Assembly (NCBI GenBank): GCA_019637355.1
Contig: JAHBVT010000001.1
Span: forward strand, 2,573,192-2,637,191
DNA length: 64,000 nt
Origin: Gemmatimonadaceae bacterium
GTDB lineage: Bacteria; Gemmatimonadota; Gemmatimonadetes; Gemmatimonadales; Gemmatimonadaceae
Direction of reading: 5' to 3'
The notes below the pieces were generated by a model that ran no database searches, was not told where the DNA came from, and saw nothing but the letters and a program-made list of their open reading frames with translations. Shown here piece after piece: positions 22,885 to 30,272 of the stretch. The first letter of the stretch is position 1; every line of letters starts with the position of its first letter. Made by a program: the position numbers and the translations under genes.

Positions 22885-23928
22885 TCATGCGGCGGACGCC
22901 GGCACGGGCTGCGGCGTCCGCAGGTGGCCCGCGTCGTACGCCCGCTGGTCCCGCCACATCGCATAGAGGATGCCCGCGAGCCGCCGCGCCAGCGCGACCG
23001 CCGCGATCTTCGTGCCGCGGCGATGCAGGATGCGCTGCGCCCACGCCCGCAACACCGCGGTGTCGCTTGACTTGGAGCGGAGGATGCGCCACGCCGCCTC
23101 GACCAGGAGATAGCGCGCGCGCCGGTTGCCCGCCTTCGTGATGTGGCCGAGTCGCCGCTTCTCGCCCGAGCTCCGCTCCCCGGGCACCAACCCGAGGAAG
23201 GCCTCGAACTGGTGCGCCGACGGGAACCGGCCGATGTCATCCGCGATCGCGACGATGCCGCTGGACGTCACCGGCCCGACGGCGGGGGCCGTCTGCAGCA
23301 GCGCGACGATCGGGTCCGTCCGCCCGAGCGCCGCGATGCGCGCGTCGGCGGCCGCGATCTGCACGTTCAGCGGGGCGAGCACCGCGATCAAGGGCGCCAG
23401 CTCGGCCGCCAGCACCGGCGAGAGCGGGAGCGCGGTGAGTCGTTCGACAAACCACGCGGCCGTGCTGTTCGGCACGCGCAGGCCGTCGCGGCGCACGAGG
23501 GCCTTGGCGAGCGCGATGCATCGCGTGCGTGTGCGGACCAAGGCCTCGCGCACCGCCAACTCGGCGCGCACATGCCGCCGCGCCGCCGAGACGCGGTGCG
23601 CCGGACGATAGGCGCCGAGCCGGAGCGCGTCAGCCAGGGTCCGCGCATCGCGCTTGTCCGTCTTCACCCGCCGGCTGCGCGTGGCGTACATCGGCGCGAA
23701 GTTCGGGTCGGCGACGACCACCTCGTGGCCCAGCGCCTCCAGGTGGCACGCGACCCACTCGCTCTCGGTCGACGCCTCGACGAGGATGCGTGCGGGCGGA
23801 CGCGCGCCCAGCACCGCGGTGAAGCGGTCGCGGCTCGTGACGATGCGTCGTTCGGTGACGCCGCCCTGCCCGTCGAGGATGCAGAGCTGGCTCTCGCGCT
23901 TGTGGAGATCGATGCCTATCATATCCAT
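22885..23928 (-). CDS. IS110-family transposase (DEDD recombinase), copy 2
   Basis: 347 residues, starting MDMIGIDLHK at 23928. Almost identical to the transposase at 2503-3546, with the same DEDD residues and transposase_20 domain. Substitutions between the copies are mostly silent (for example in the codons near 23759 and 23786). Intact frame. Two near-identical intact copies point to recent transposition within this array. Confidence 0.93.
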   Translation of the reverse strand: MDMIGIDLHKRESQLCILDGQGGVTERRIVTSRDRFTAVLGARPPARILVEASTESEWVACHLEALGHEVVVADPNFAPMYATRSRRVKTDKRDARTLADALRLGAYRPAHRVSAARRHVRAELAVREALVRTRTRCIALAKALVRRDGLRVPNSTAAWFVERLTALPLSPVLAAELAPLIAVLAPLNVQIAAADARIAALGRTDPIVALLQTAPAVGPVTSSGIVAIADDIGRFPSAHQFEAFLGLVPGERSSGEKRRLGHITKAGNRRARYLLVEAAWRILRSKSSDTAVLRAWAQRILHRRGTKIAAVALARRLAGILYAMWRDQRAYDAGHLRTPQPVPASAA

Positions 23929-24043
23929 GGCGGCTGGCCTCCGCAGTGTGCCCCGTCGCGAGACGGCGAGCACGGTAGATGGTATGGGGCAGAACCTTGC
24001 ACCCGTGGATGGGCGGAGGTCCAGCCGCCGCTTCATACCAACT

Positions 24044-24074
24044 ATGGCAATGGCTGCAGCAGAAGCTCACGTTA
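24044..24074 (+). repeat. attC site 22, right part
   Basis: ATGGCAATGG then GCAGCAGAAGCTCACGTTA, ending with the GTTA box at 24071-24074. Last well-conserved attC of the array. Confidence 0.85.
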
Positions 24075-24135
24075 TGCGGCCGGAGCAATTGTCAATTGAA
24101 GGCGAACCGTTTAGCCGTGGCCGAGGGGCGATGCC

Positions 24136-25554
24136 ATGACCCGCCCAAGTGATCCGACGTCGACGCGCTTGCTGGGGAAACGCCGGGTGCTTCTCCTTGG
24201 ACTCGCCCTTCTCGTCGGGGGGATGGTCTTGGGTGTGGCGGTACGCGGGGGACCTGCAGTTTCGATCGGGCTCGCGTACAAGGCGAAGACACTCTGCTCC
24301 GAGTTGTTCGTCTCGAACCGAAGCCACGACGACGCGTTCGCCGATCTCGCAATCGACGACCTCGCCCCACTCCGGTTGATTCGTGCGGACGTCGACTCCA
24401 TTGAGCGGACGGTCACATCGCGTGTGTTGATGGCCAAGAGACACGCCCGATTTGCAGAGGGACGCGGTTGTGCTCTTGCACCCTGGCCGTCGCTGGAGGT
24501 ATCACGGGCTGATCGGTTCGCTTCGGCGGGTCCAAGCGCGAGAGTCTCGAAGCCCCTCGGAGGCTTGCCGCCGACTGAGCCTGAGAGGAACGTCTTGATG
24601 GAGCAGGTTCTGGACGAGGCTTTCGCGGAGGCAGATGGGGCCTTGCGGAAACGCACGCGGGCCGTGGTCGTGGTTCATCGAGGCGAGATCGTTGCCGAGC
24701 GATATGCCTCGGGAATTGGTCCGGAGACACCGCTTCTCGGATGGTCGATGACGAAGAGCGTCATGAATGCGCTCATTGGGGCTGCAATCCAGCAGGGGAA
24801 GCTGACACTCAACGGACCAACGAGACTACAGAGTTGGAGCGAGCCCGGTGACGAGCGCGCTGGAATCACGATAAGCGACCTACTTCGTATGAGCAGTGGG
24901 CTGGAGTTCGGCGAGGACCAAGCGAGTCCGTCATCCGACGTGTTTCGGATGTTGTACCGGGAGCTTGACATGGCTGCCTTCGCATCGCGCAAGGAACTCA
25001 CGGCCGAGCCGGGCACGGCTTGGAATTATTCGTCGGGGACAAGCGTCATCTTGTCACAGGTGCTGCGGGAGAGGCTCGGTGAGGAGGTCTATCGCTCGTT
25101 TCCGCAGCACGCGTTGTTTGAGCCTCTTGAGCTTGCCAACGCGGTGCTGGAATCCGATGCTGTCGGCACGTTTGTGGGTGCATCGTATATGTACGCAACT
25201 GCGAGAGAGTGGGCACGGATCGGCCAGCTGTATCTACAAGACGGAATCTGGCAGGATCAAAGAATCCTGCCCGAGGAGTGGGTGGCGTATACAAGAACGG
25301 CTGCGCCGGCCGATCCACTCAAGGCCTATGGAGCCCACTTCTGGGTGAAGACTCCGGCAGAGTACCGGGGGCGGGCCGTACAGTTGCCGGCGGATGCCTT
25401 TCACGCTGCTGGTCACGAGGCGCAGTTCGTCACGATTGTCCCCTCGCGACAAGTCGTGATCGTGCGCATGGGGAAGACCCGCTATCCCGAGGCTTGGGAA
25501 CACGACAGCTTTGTCGCAGCTGTGTTGGCGGCGTTGCCGGATCGCCGCAAGTGA
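24136..25554 (+). CDS. Membrane-anchored serine hydrolase (beta-lactamase/esterase fold)
   Basis: 472 residues from ATG 24136. One N-terminal membrane helix (VLLLGLALLVGGMVLGVAV). The catalytic domain has the nucleophile motif SMTK in LGWSMTKSVMNALIGA, the second motif YSS in TAWNYSSGTSVIL, and a third motif HEAQF within HAAGHEAQFVTIVPS. These match 6-aminohexanoate-dimer hydrolase / EstB-like members more than true beta-lactamases. It faces the periplasm. First gene after the last conserved attC; no attC follows it directly, so it may be an immobilised former cassette. A hairpin at 25594 probably ends transcription. Confidence 0.85.
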   Translation: MTRPSDPTSTRLLGKRRVLLLGLALLVGGMVLGVAVRGGPAVSIGLAYKAKTLCSELFVSNRSHDDAFADLAIDDLAPLRLIRADVDSIERTVTSRVLMAKRHARFAEGRGCALAPWPSLEVSRADRFASAGPSARVSKPLGGLPPTEPERNVLMEQVLDEAFAEADGALRKRTRAVVVVHRGEIVAERYASGIGPETPLLGWSMTKSVMNALIGAAIQQGKLTLNGPTRLQSWSEPGDERAGITISDLLRMSSGLEFGEDQASPSSDVFRMLYRELDMAAFASRKELTAEPGTAWNYSSGTSVILSQVLRERLGEEVYRSFPQHALFEPLELANAVLESDAVGTFVGASYMYATAREWARIGQLYLQDGIWQDQRILPEEWVAYTRTAAPADPLKAYGAHFWVKTPAEYRGRAVQLPADAFHAAGHEAQFVTIVPSRQVVIVRMGKTRYPEAWEHDSFVAAVLAALPDRRK

Positions 25555-25593
25555 GGCTCCAACACAATGGCCGGCGGCATGGCGAGGGTGGGA

Positions 25594-25622
25594 ACCTGAC
25601 AACGCCTTGCGGCGTTGCAGGT
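25594..25622 (+). terminator. Hairpin after the serine hydrolase gene
   Basis: Stem ACCTGACAACGCC / GGCGTTGCAGGT with one bulged base and a TTGC loop, 39 bp after the stop codon. No T-tract. Confidence 0.45.
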
Positions 25623-25762
25623 TACACTCGGCGCGTCTTGCAGACGCAACGCCGTATCGGCGCCGCTCGTTGGAGAGGCCGCGGTCAGTTAGGAGGGGGC
25701 CGTGGGCCGACATCCACCAATCCGTGGTTCCGGCGCAAGGTGAACCATTTGGCCCCCGGGAA

Positions 25763-26191
25763 ATGAGCGCGATCCTGTTGTCTATCGGCGAGTTGTCGAA
25801 CAGGAGCGGTGTAACAGTGTCGGCGATCCGGTACTATGAGCGGATCGGCCTCCTGTCACCCGCCGGCCGCGTCAGCGGGCGGCGCCGCTACACGGCGGAC
25901 TCGATTACATCGTTGTTGCTCATCCGCCTTGGGCAGACGGCCGGCTTCACGCTCGCGGAACTTCGAATTCTGCGGATGTCGGACGGCGGTGGGCCGGGGG
26001 ACACTCAGTGGGAGGCGGTCTTCCGGCAGAAACTCAGGACCAATGCGACGGACCTTGAGCGCCTGCAGCGAGCACAGCGCCTCCTCCGCACCGCCTTGGC
26101 TTGCGGGTGCTCGGACCTGGCGACCTGTCCGGACCTGCAGGGTGTGGGGCGCTCGCGCCCGAAACGCGGAAGTCGTTCAGGCAACGCTTGA
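25763..26191 (+). CDS. SoxR-like MerR-family regulator lacking one cluster cysteine
   Basis: 142 residues from ATG 25763. N-terminal MerR HTH (SIGELSNRSGVTVSAIRYYE), coiled helix, and C-terminal CGC-x5-C (C114, C116, C122). SoxR needs CxxCxCx5C for its [2Fe-2S] cluster; the first position is Ala111 here. It may therefore bind another metal or use three ligands. The C-terminal tail is basic. Its likely target promoter overlaps its own 3' end (26188-26218), so it should control the membrane protein and propeller genes just downstream. Compare the complete SoxR at 56891. Confidence 0.8.
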   Translation: MSAILLSIGELSNRSGVTVSAIRYYERIGLLSPAGRVSGRRRYTADSITSLLLIRLGQTAGFTLAELRILRMSDGGGPGDTQWEAVFRQKLRTNATDLERLQRAQRLLRTALACGCSDLATCPDLQGVGRSRPKRGSRSGNA

Positions 26192-26218
26192 CCTGAACCA
26201 CACTTCAGGTGGTAGGAT
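26188..26218 (+). promoter_or_regulatory. MerR-family promoter with 19-bp spacer
   Basis: TTGACC (26188-26193), 19-bp spacer, TAGGAT (26213-26218). The spacer holds the perfect dyad ACCTGAA-N6-TTCAGGT (26191-26210). This is the operator geometry of MerR-type activators, placed between the regulator and the gene it should control. Confidence 0.75.
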
Positions 26219-26256
26219 TGGGTGATGCCGCACCCAATCCCGCTGGAGACCTGATC

Positions 26257-26520
26257 GTGCAACGCGTCGCATTCTACCAACTCCCCCTCTGGGTGCGGCT
26301 GGTGGCGGCCCTTACCGTCTTCAACACGTGGGTGCTGATTGCCGAGTTCGGGATCGATCGGTATGGACTTGACGAGCACCTTCCCTTCTATCGATATGGC
26401 GACGTTTGTCTGTGGGACATCGGGGTTATCACTGCACTATTCGTAGTTTTTGTGAGAGCCTCCCGCACTCCGTTGCCCCCTCAATTGTCCCACGCTGGAG
26501 ACGGAGGAGAGACACGCTGA
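26257..26520 (+). CDS. Small two-helix membrane protein
   Basis: 87 residues from GTG 26257, with GGAG upstream. Two predicted membrane helices: WVRLVAALTVFNTWVLIAEF and WDIGVITALFVVFV. Family not recognised. Its stop overlaps the start of the next gene (TGATG). The upstream MerR-type promoter suggests induction by the SoxR-like regulator. Likely works with the propeller lipoprotein. Confidence 0.65.
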   Translation: MQRVAFYQLPLWVRLVAALTVFNTWVLIAEFGIDRYGLDEHLPFYRYGDVCLWDIGVITALFVVFVRASRTPLPPQLSHAGDGGETR

Positions 26521-27707
26521 TGCTGCGCTCGATGCTCATCCCCGCGGCGATGCTCGTGACGACCGCGTGCACAAACGGTGACACCGACGGCATCCCAATT
26601 GCGCAGGTAGGTACACTTGGCAATCGAATAGAAGTCAGGAACACGGGCCGCCAGACCTGGACGCCAACAACGGCCTGGCGGGTCCAGGAGGATCTTCGAC
26701 TTGGCTCGGCAGCACTCGACGATCCAGAGTCGGAATCCTTCGGCCAGATCGCATCTATCGTAACCGACTCGCGGGACATGATCTACGTTCTGGACATCTC
26801 GTCCCAGGCGATATGCGTCTTTCATCCTACAGGGGAGTATTCTCACAGCATCGGGAGACGGGGTACCGGACCTGGAGAGCTTTCGGGCGCGTGGACGATC
26901 GCGGTCGGGCCGGGGGATACCCTGTGGGTAGTGGATGATGGGACAGCTCGATACTCAGCCTTCTCTCCGGACGGCAGCTTCCTCGGCAGCTACCGGCGAA
27001 GAGTCCAGGGGTTCTATCCCGCGGTCGCAGGCGCATTCCTGAACGACGGGCGATACGTGGATTGGCGCGTGAGCTTCCCAGACGGACGAATGGGAGCGCG
27101 CACGCGCTTCGAGCCAATCCGTGTGGCTCCCGGCATTGCAGGGCCGGACTCGCTGCCGCCGCTAGAATACGAATGGAGGATGTTGCGGGCTGCCGGCATA
27201 CCTCAGACGTACTTCACCGGTAGCCTGGTCGCGGCGGTCGATCGAAACGGGAGCATCTGGTTTGCCCATTCCGAGGTTTACCGCATCTATCGGCGGACGT
27301 TGGCGGGCGATACGGCTCTTGCCTTCAGCTTGCCGGCCCAGGGTTCGCCATTGGGCGACGACGAACGTGATCACGTCCGCAGTGAGCTATCACACCTGCC
27401 TTCCCTGGTGGCCGCTATACTTCAAGAACTGCCAGATACCAGGCCGATCGTGCGAAGGATCGTTCCGGACGATGCTGGGCACGTTCTCGTCTTCGCTGAT
27501 GTTGCCGGCCACACCCTCGGCACCGTAGTTGACGTCTTCGAGGAGGGCGGGACATACCTTGGGCGCCTGATCCTTCCGAGCGCGGTTGCACTGTCCGCCC
27601 GGTTTCCTCCTGTCGTGCACGTCACGCCGGAGCACCTGTTCCTTGTTGTCACAGATGAGCTCGGCGTTCCCTCAGTGTCCCGGTTGAAAATTCTGCGCGG
27701 GACATGA
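26520..27707 (+). CDS. 6-bladed beta-propeller lipoprotein
   Basis: 395 residues, ATG at 26520 within the previous stop. Signal peptide MLRSMLIPAAMLVTTACTNG with lipobox TTAC. Blade motifs: SRDMIYVLDISSQAICVFHP then YSHSIGRRGTGPGELSGAWT (GPGE hallmark) and DTLWVVDDGTARYSAFSPDG. It is a paralogue in fold of the protein at 17964 and of the fragment at 34960. Probably periplasmic or surface-exposed; ligand unknown. Confidence 0.82.
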   Translation: MLRSMLIPAAMLVTTACTNGDTDGIPIAQVGTLGNRIEVRNTGRQTWTPTTAWRVQEDLRLGSAALDDPESESFGQIASIVTDSRDMIYVLDISSQAICVFHPTGEYSHSIGRRGTGPGELSGAWTIAVGPGDTLWVVDDGTARYSAFSPDGSFLGSYRRRVQGFYPAVAGAFLNDGRYVDWRVSFPDGRMGARTRFEPIRVAPGIAGPDSLPPLEYEWRMLRAAGIPQTYFTGSLVAAVDRNGSIWFAHSEVYRIYRRTLAGDTALAFSLPAQGSPLGDDERDHVRSELSHLPSLVAAILQELPDTRPIVRRIVPDDAGHVLVFADVAGHTLGTVVDVFEEGGTYLGRLILPSAVALSARFPPVVHVTPEHLFLVVTDELGVPSVSRLKILRGT

Positions 27708-27826
27708 CCGGCGTCACTGTCGACCGGCACAGGCCAGTAAGCGATCGCGCAAGACAGGTCGCTTTCTGCGCCTTGCAGGCGAGACGGGAGGCGTGATGAG
27801 ACGGCACTGTACTTGAGGAGGACACT

Positions 27827-27910
27827 ATGTCGACCTTGATCAACGCCGCTGTCCTGAGCCTTTCCTTGGTCGCGATCGTTCCGCGCAGCCGCCGGAGCGA
27901 CCTGACTTGA
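27827..27910 (+). CDS. Possible 27-residue peptide
   Basis: ATG 27827 preceded by GAGGAGGACACT, one of the strongest ribosome-binding sites in the region. It encodes MSTLINAAVLSLSLVAIVPR then a short basic end. It looks like an isolated signal-peptide-like or one-helix peptide, or the 5' end of a gene whose remainder was lost. No homologue recognised. Confidence 0.4.
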   Translation: MSTLINAAVLSLSLVAIVPRSRRSDLT

Positions 27911-27964
27911 GTGGGGTTTGACGGCATATCCCGACCAGAGACGCACCCCAACACACCACAGAGA

Positions 27965-28675
27965 ATGAAGAGCGCCGTCATCATCGGAGCGTCGTCAGGC
28001 ATAGGTCGCGCGCTGGCCGTCACGCTTTCGCGCGCGGGCTATCGCGTTGGCGTTGTCGCGCGGCGGACGGACCTGCTCATATCCCTCCGGGAGGAGCTCA
28101 CGGGTGCCTGCGTAATCAAGACGGTCGATGTGTCCCTGCCGGAGTTGGCTATGCCTCTCGTGCGAGAGCTCATCGACGAACTCGGCGATGTCGAGCTCTT
28201 CATCGTGAGTGCCGGAACGGGTTTCGACAACGCAGACCTGAGGTGGGAGCCTGAGAGGGAGACGATTGCCGTGAACGTGTTGGGTTTCGCGGCCATGGTC
28301 AATGTGGCCGTGGCTCACTTGGCGGCTCGGCGATCGGGGCATCTCGTCGGAATATCCTCCGTTGCTGCCGTGAGAGGTGTGGGGACGGCGCCAGCGTACG
28401 CGGCGTCCAAGGCCTTCGTGTCGAACTACCTTCAGGGCGTGCGGTATCGCCTGAAGAAGCTGAAACTGCCCATCATCGTCACCGATGTGCGACCCGGCTT
28501 CGTCGACACACCGATGGCAGGAGGGGATTTCTGGATGACTTCACCACAAACGGCAGCTCGGCAGATCGCCGCCGCGATTCGCAGGCGAACACCACAGGTG
28601 TACGTGACGCGGCGTTGGCGGCTGGTCGCGTGGTTGATGAAGGTCGTCCCCGATGCTTTGTACGCAAAGCTGTGA
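27965..28675 (+). CDS. Short-chain dehydrogenase/reductase
   Basis: 236 residues from ATG 27965 (MKSAVIIGASSGIGRALAV). Cofactor motif GASSGIG, a following basic VVARRTD suggesting NADP(H), NVLG, and the catalytic Ser...Tyr-x3-Lys in ISSVAAVRGVGTAPAYAASK. The C-terminus has VRPGFVDTPMAG. Classical SDR of the cytosol; substrate unknown. Not flanked by attC, no clear operon partner. Confidence 0.88.
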   Translation: MKSAVIIGASSGIGRALAVTLSRAGYRVGVVARRTDLLISLREELTGACVIKTVDVSLPELAMPLVRELIDELGDVELFIVSAGTGFDNADLRWEPERETIAVNVLGFAAMVNVAVAHLAARRSGHLVGISSVAAVRGVGTAPAYAASKAFVSNYLQGVRYRLKKLKLPIIVTDVRPGFVDTPMAGGDFWMTSPQTAARQIAAAIRRRTPQVYVTRRWRLVAWLMKVVPDALYAKL

Positions 28676-28823
28676 ACGATGAGACCGGCAACACATCCGA
28701 CGGTTATTCTGGTCGCGGGCGCGTTGGTGATCCGGCGGCCGGCGATTCGTGCCGCGAAGCAGGATCTGGCGGCGGTGCTTACGGAGGGATAGGGATTTGC
28801 GCTCGCATCTATGAACTGATCTC

Positions 28824-28925
28824 GCTCCCGTTGCGCGCTCGGATTGTCGCTGCCACTGGTCAGCGGTGGTAGCAACCTCACACTGCCTGCTCGTCGCGCT
28901 GGTCGAGGGCGCCGTCCGTCCTCCA
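28824..28925 (+). repeat. Decayed partial duplicate of the DUF998 gene 5' end
   Basis: CTCCCGTTGCGCGCTCGGAT and about 75 following bases match the start of the DUF998 gene at 29376-29480 with substitutions and indels. The match is not open as a reading frame. It flanks the ParB-like gene on the other side, suggesting a duplication spanning that gene or insertion of it. Confidence 0.6.
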
Positions 28926-28962
28926 AGCCGAGTTCGAGAGTGCGCGAGAACCCAAGCTTCCC

Positions 28963-29346
28963 ATGCGAAAGCAATACTTCTTCCGACCTTCGCCGCGCGG
29001 CCTCCTCGCGTGGGACGTGGATCGCCTTATCGCGCTAACACGCGATAATCCGCGTGTGCTTGTGGCACTTGCCGATATTCGAGAGTTGGACGAACCCGTG
29101 TTCGGGTCCGACGAACCGGCAACGTGGCGCAATCTGTTGATGCATGTCCGCCTCATCGACGATGCAGACTCGCAGTATCCCATCATCCTCGCCGCAGACG
29201 GTCGCGTGATGGATGGCATGCACCGCGTGGCGCGCGCGGCGCGGTCGGGACAGCATTCGATTGAGGCTGTCAGATTCGCGACGGACCCGGAGCCCGATTA
29301 TGTCGGGAGGGATCCTGGCGAGCTACCGTATCCGGACGATGCCTGA
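28963..29346 (+). CDS. ParB/sulfiredoxin-fold small protein
   Basis: 127 residues from ATG 28963. DVDRLIALTRDNPRVLVALA then PIILAADGRVMDGMHRVARA, the second matching the ParB-type core in which G-x-H-R binds nucleotide. DNA-binding domains of partition ParB are missing, so this is a stand-alone member of the superfamily, known in several accessory contexts. Ends within the start of the following DUF998 gene. Molecular role not predictable. Confidence 0.65.
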   Translation: MRKQYFFRPSPRGLLAWDVDRLIALTRDNPRVLVALADIRELDEPVFGSDEPATWRNLLMHVRLIDDADSQYPIILAADGRVMDGMHRVARAARSGQHSIEAVRFATDPEPDYVGRDPGELPYPDDA

Positions 29347-29362
29347 CGACATCCCGATATCC

Positions 29363-30067
29363 ATGACCTACCTTACTCCCGTTGCGCGCTCGGATTGTCA
29401 CCGCCTCTGGTATGCGGTGCTCGCGACCGTACTCTTTGTGCTCGTCGCGCTGGTCCAAGGCGCAGTCCGTCCCGATTACGACGCGTGGCACCAGTCCATA
29501 AGCGCGTTGAGTCTCGGTCCGGGCGGGTGGGTGCAAGACGTTGCGTTCGCTTTCTTGGGCATAGCACTCCTCAGCACGGTGCCTGTGTGGCGGCGAGCAC
29601 TCGCAGACGGAGTAGGCGCGCGCGCGTATCCGGTCCTCATTGCACTCACGGGCATCAGTCTCATCGCGGCGGGCTGGATTCCACAGGACCCGGCACCAGG
29701 CTATGATCCTGAACTACTAGGACACACGCTCCCGACCATCACCGGCCTCATCCATTTGGGAGTGGCAGGCGTCGGTGCGCTCGCCTCGAGCATCGCGCTA
29801 TTCGTCATGGCTGCCAGATTCGCTACGCTGCCCGACTGGTTGGCCTGGGCCACCTACTCGCGCGTGACCGGAGTGCTCACCATCGTCTGTGTCGTCGTCT
29901 ACGCGGTCTGGAGCACGCACGCCAGCGGATTCGCCGGAACGTTCGAACGGTTGGTCATCGTCCTCCCCGGCGCGTGGGGATACGCGGTGGTCTCACGTTT
30001 ATCCTCAGGGACTCCCTTTGTCGTGTCGCACGCGCCAAAGCGAGTCGACGCCGCAACCGCGGCATAA
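29363..30067 (+). CDS. DUF998-family integral membrane protein
   Basis: 234 residues from ATG 29363 (MTYLTPVARSDCHRLWYAVL); ATG 29339 is an alternative that overlaps the upstream stop. Six to seven membrane helices: AVLATVLFVLVALVQGAV, VAFAFLGIALLSTVPVW, LIALTGISLIAAGWIP, GVAGVGALASSIALFVMA and others. The PDYDAWHQSISALSLGPGGW loop is typical of the family. The stop TAA lies in the attC at 30065, so this is or was a gene cassette. Confidence 0.8.
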   Translation: MTYLTPVARSDCHRLWYAVLATVLFVLVALVQGAVRPDYDAWHQSISALSLGPGGWVQDVAFAFLGIALLSTVPVWRRALADGVGARAYPVLIALTGISLIAAGWIPQDPAPGYDPELLGHTLPTITGLIHLGVAGVGALASSIALFVMAARFATLPDWLAWATYSRVTGVLTIVCVVVYAVWSTHASGFAGTFERLVIVLPGAWGYAVVSRLSSGTPFVVSHAPKRVDAATAA

Positions 30068-30152
30068 CGATGCTGCTGCCGACGGCCACGCTACTGAAGC
30101 GCCGGCTGCGCCGCGCCTTGTGTTGGAATGCTCGCAGCAGAAGCACACGTTC
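30065..30152 (+). repeat. Degenerate attC site 23
   Basis: TAACGATGCTGCTGCCG (shortened left arm) ... CGCAGCAGAAGCACACGTTC. The R' box reads GTTC instead of GTTA. It lies 6 kb right of the last conserved attC. Confidence 0.8.
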
Positions 30153-30272
30153 TCCGGACGAATCCAAGCTCCACCGCCAGGCATGCGCAACGCCCGGAAC
30201 ACGCGTGTCTGCTTCGACTCACACGCGTCACGACCGAAGAATGGTGAAGCAGTCCGGACTCTCCGCCGACCA

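Larger units (their letters stand above)
22626..24043 (-). mobile_element. IS110-family (IS1111-attC-like) insertion sequence, copy 2
   Basis: 1418 bp, same length as copy 1 at 2244 and differing at only a handful of positions. Flanked by CT at 22624-22625 and 24042-24043. Inserted at the equivalent point of the attC hairpin as copy 1 although the two attC sites differ in stem sequence, which shows site specificity. Confidence 0.9.
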
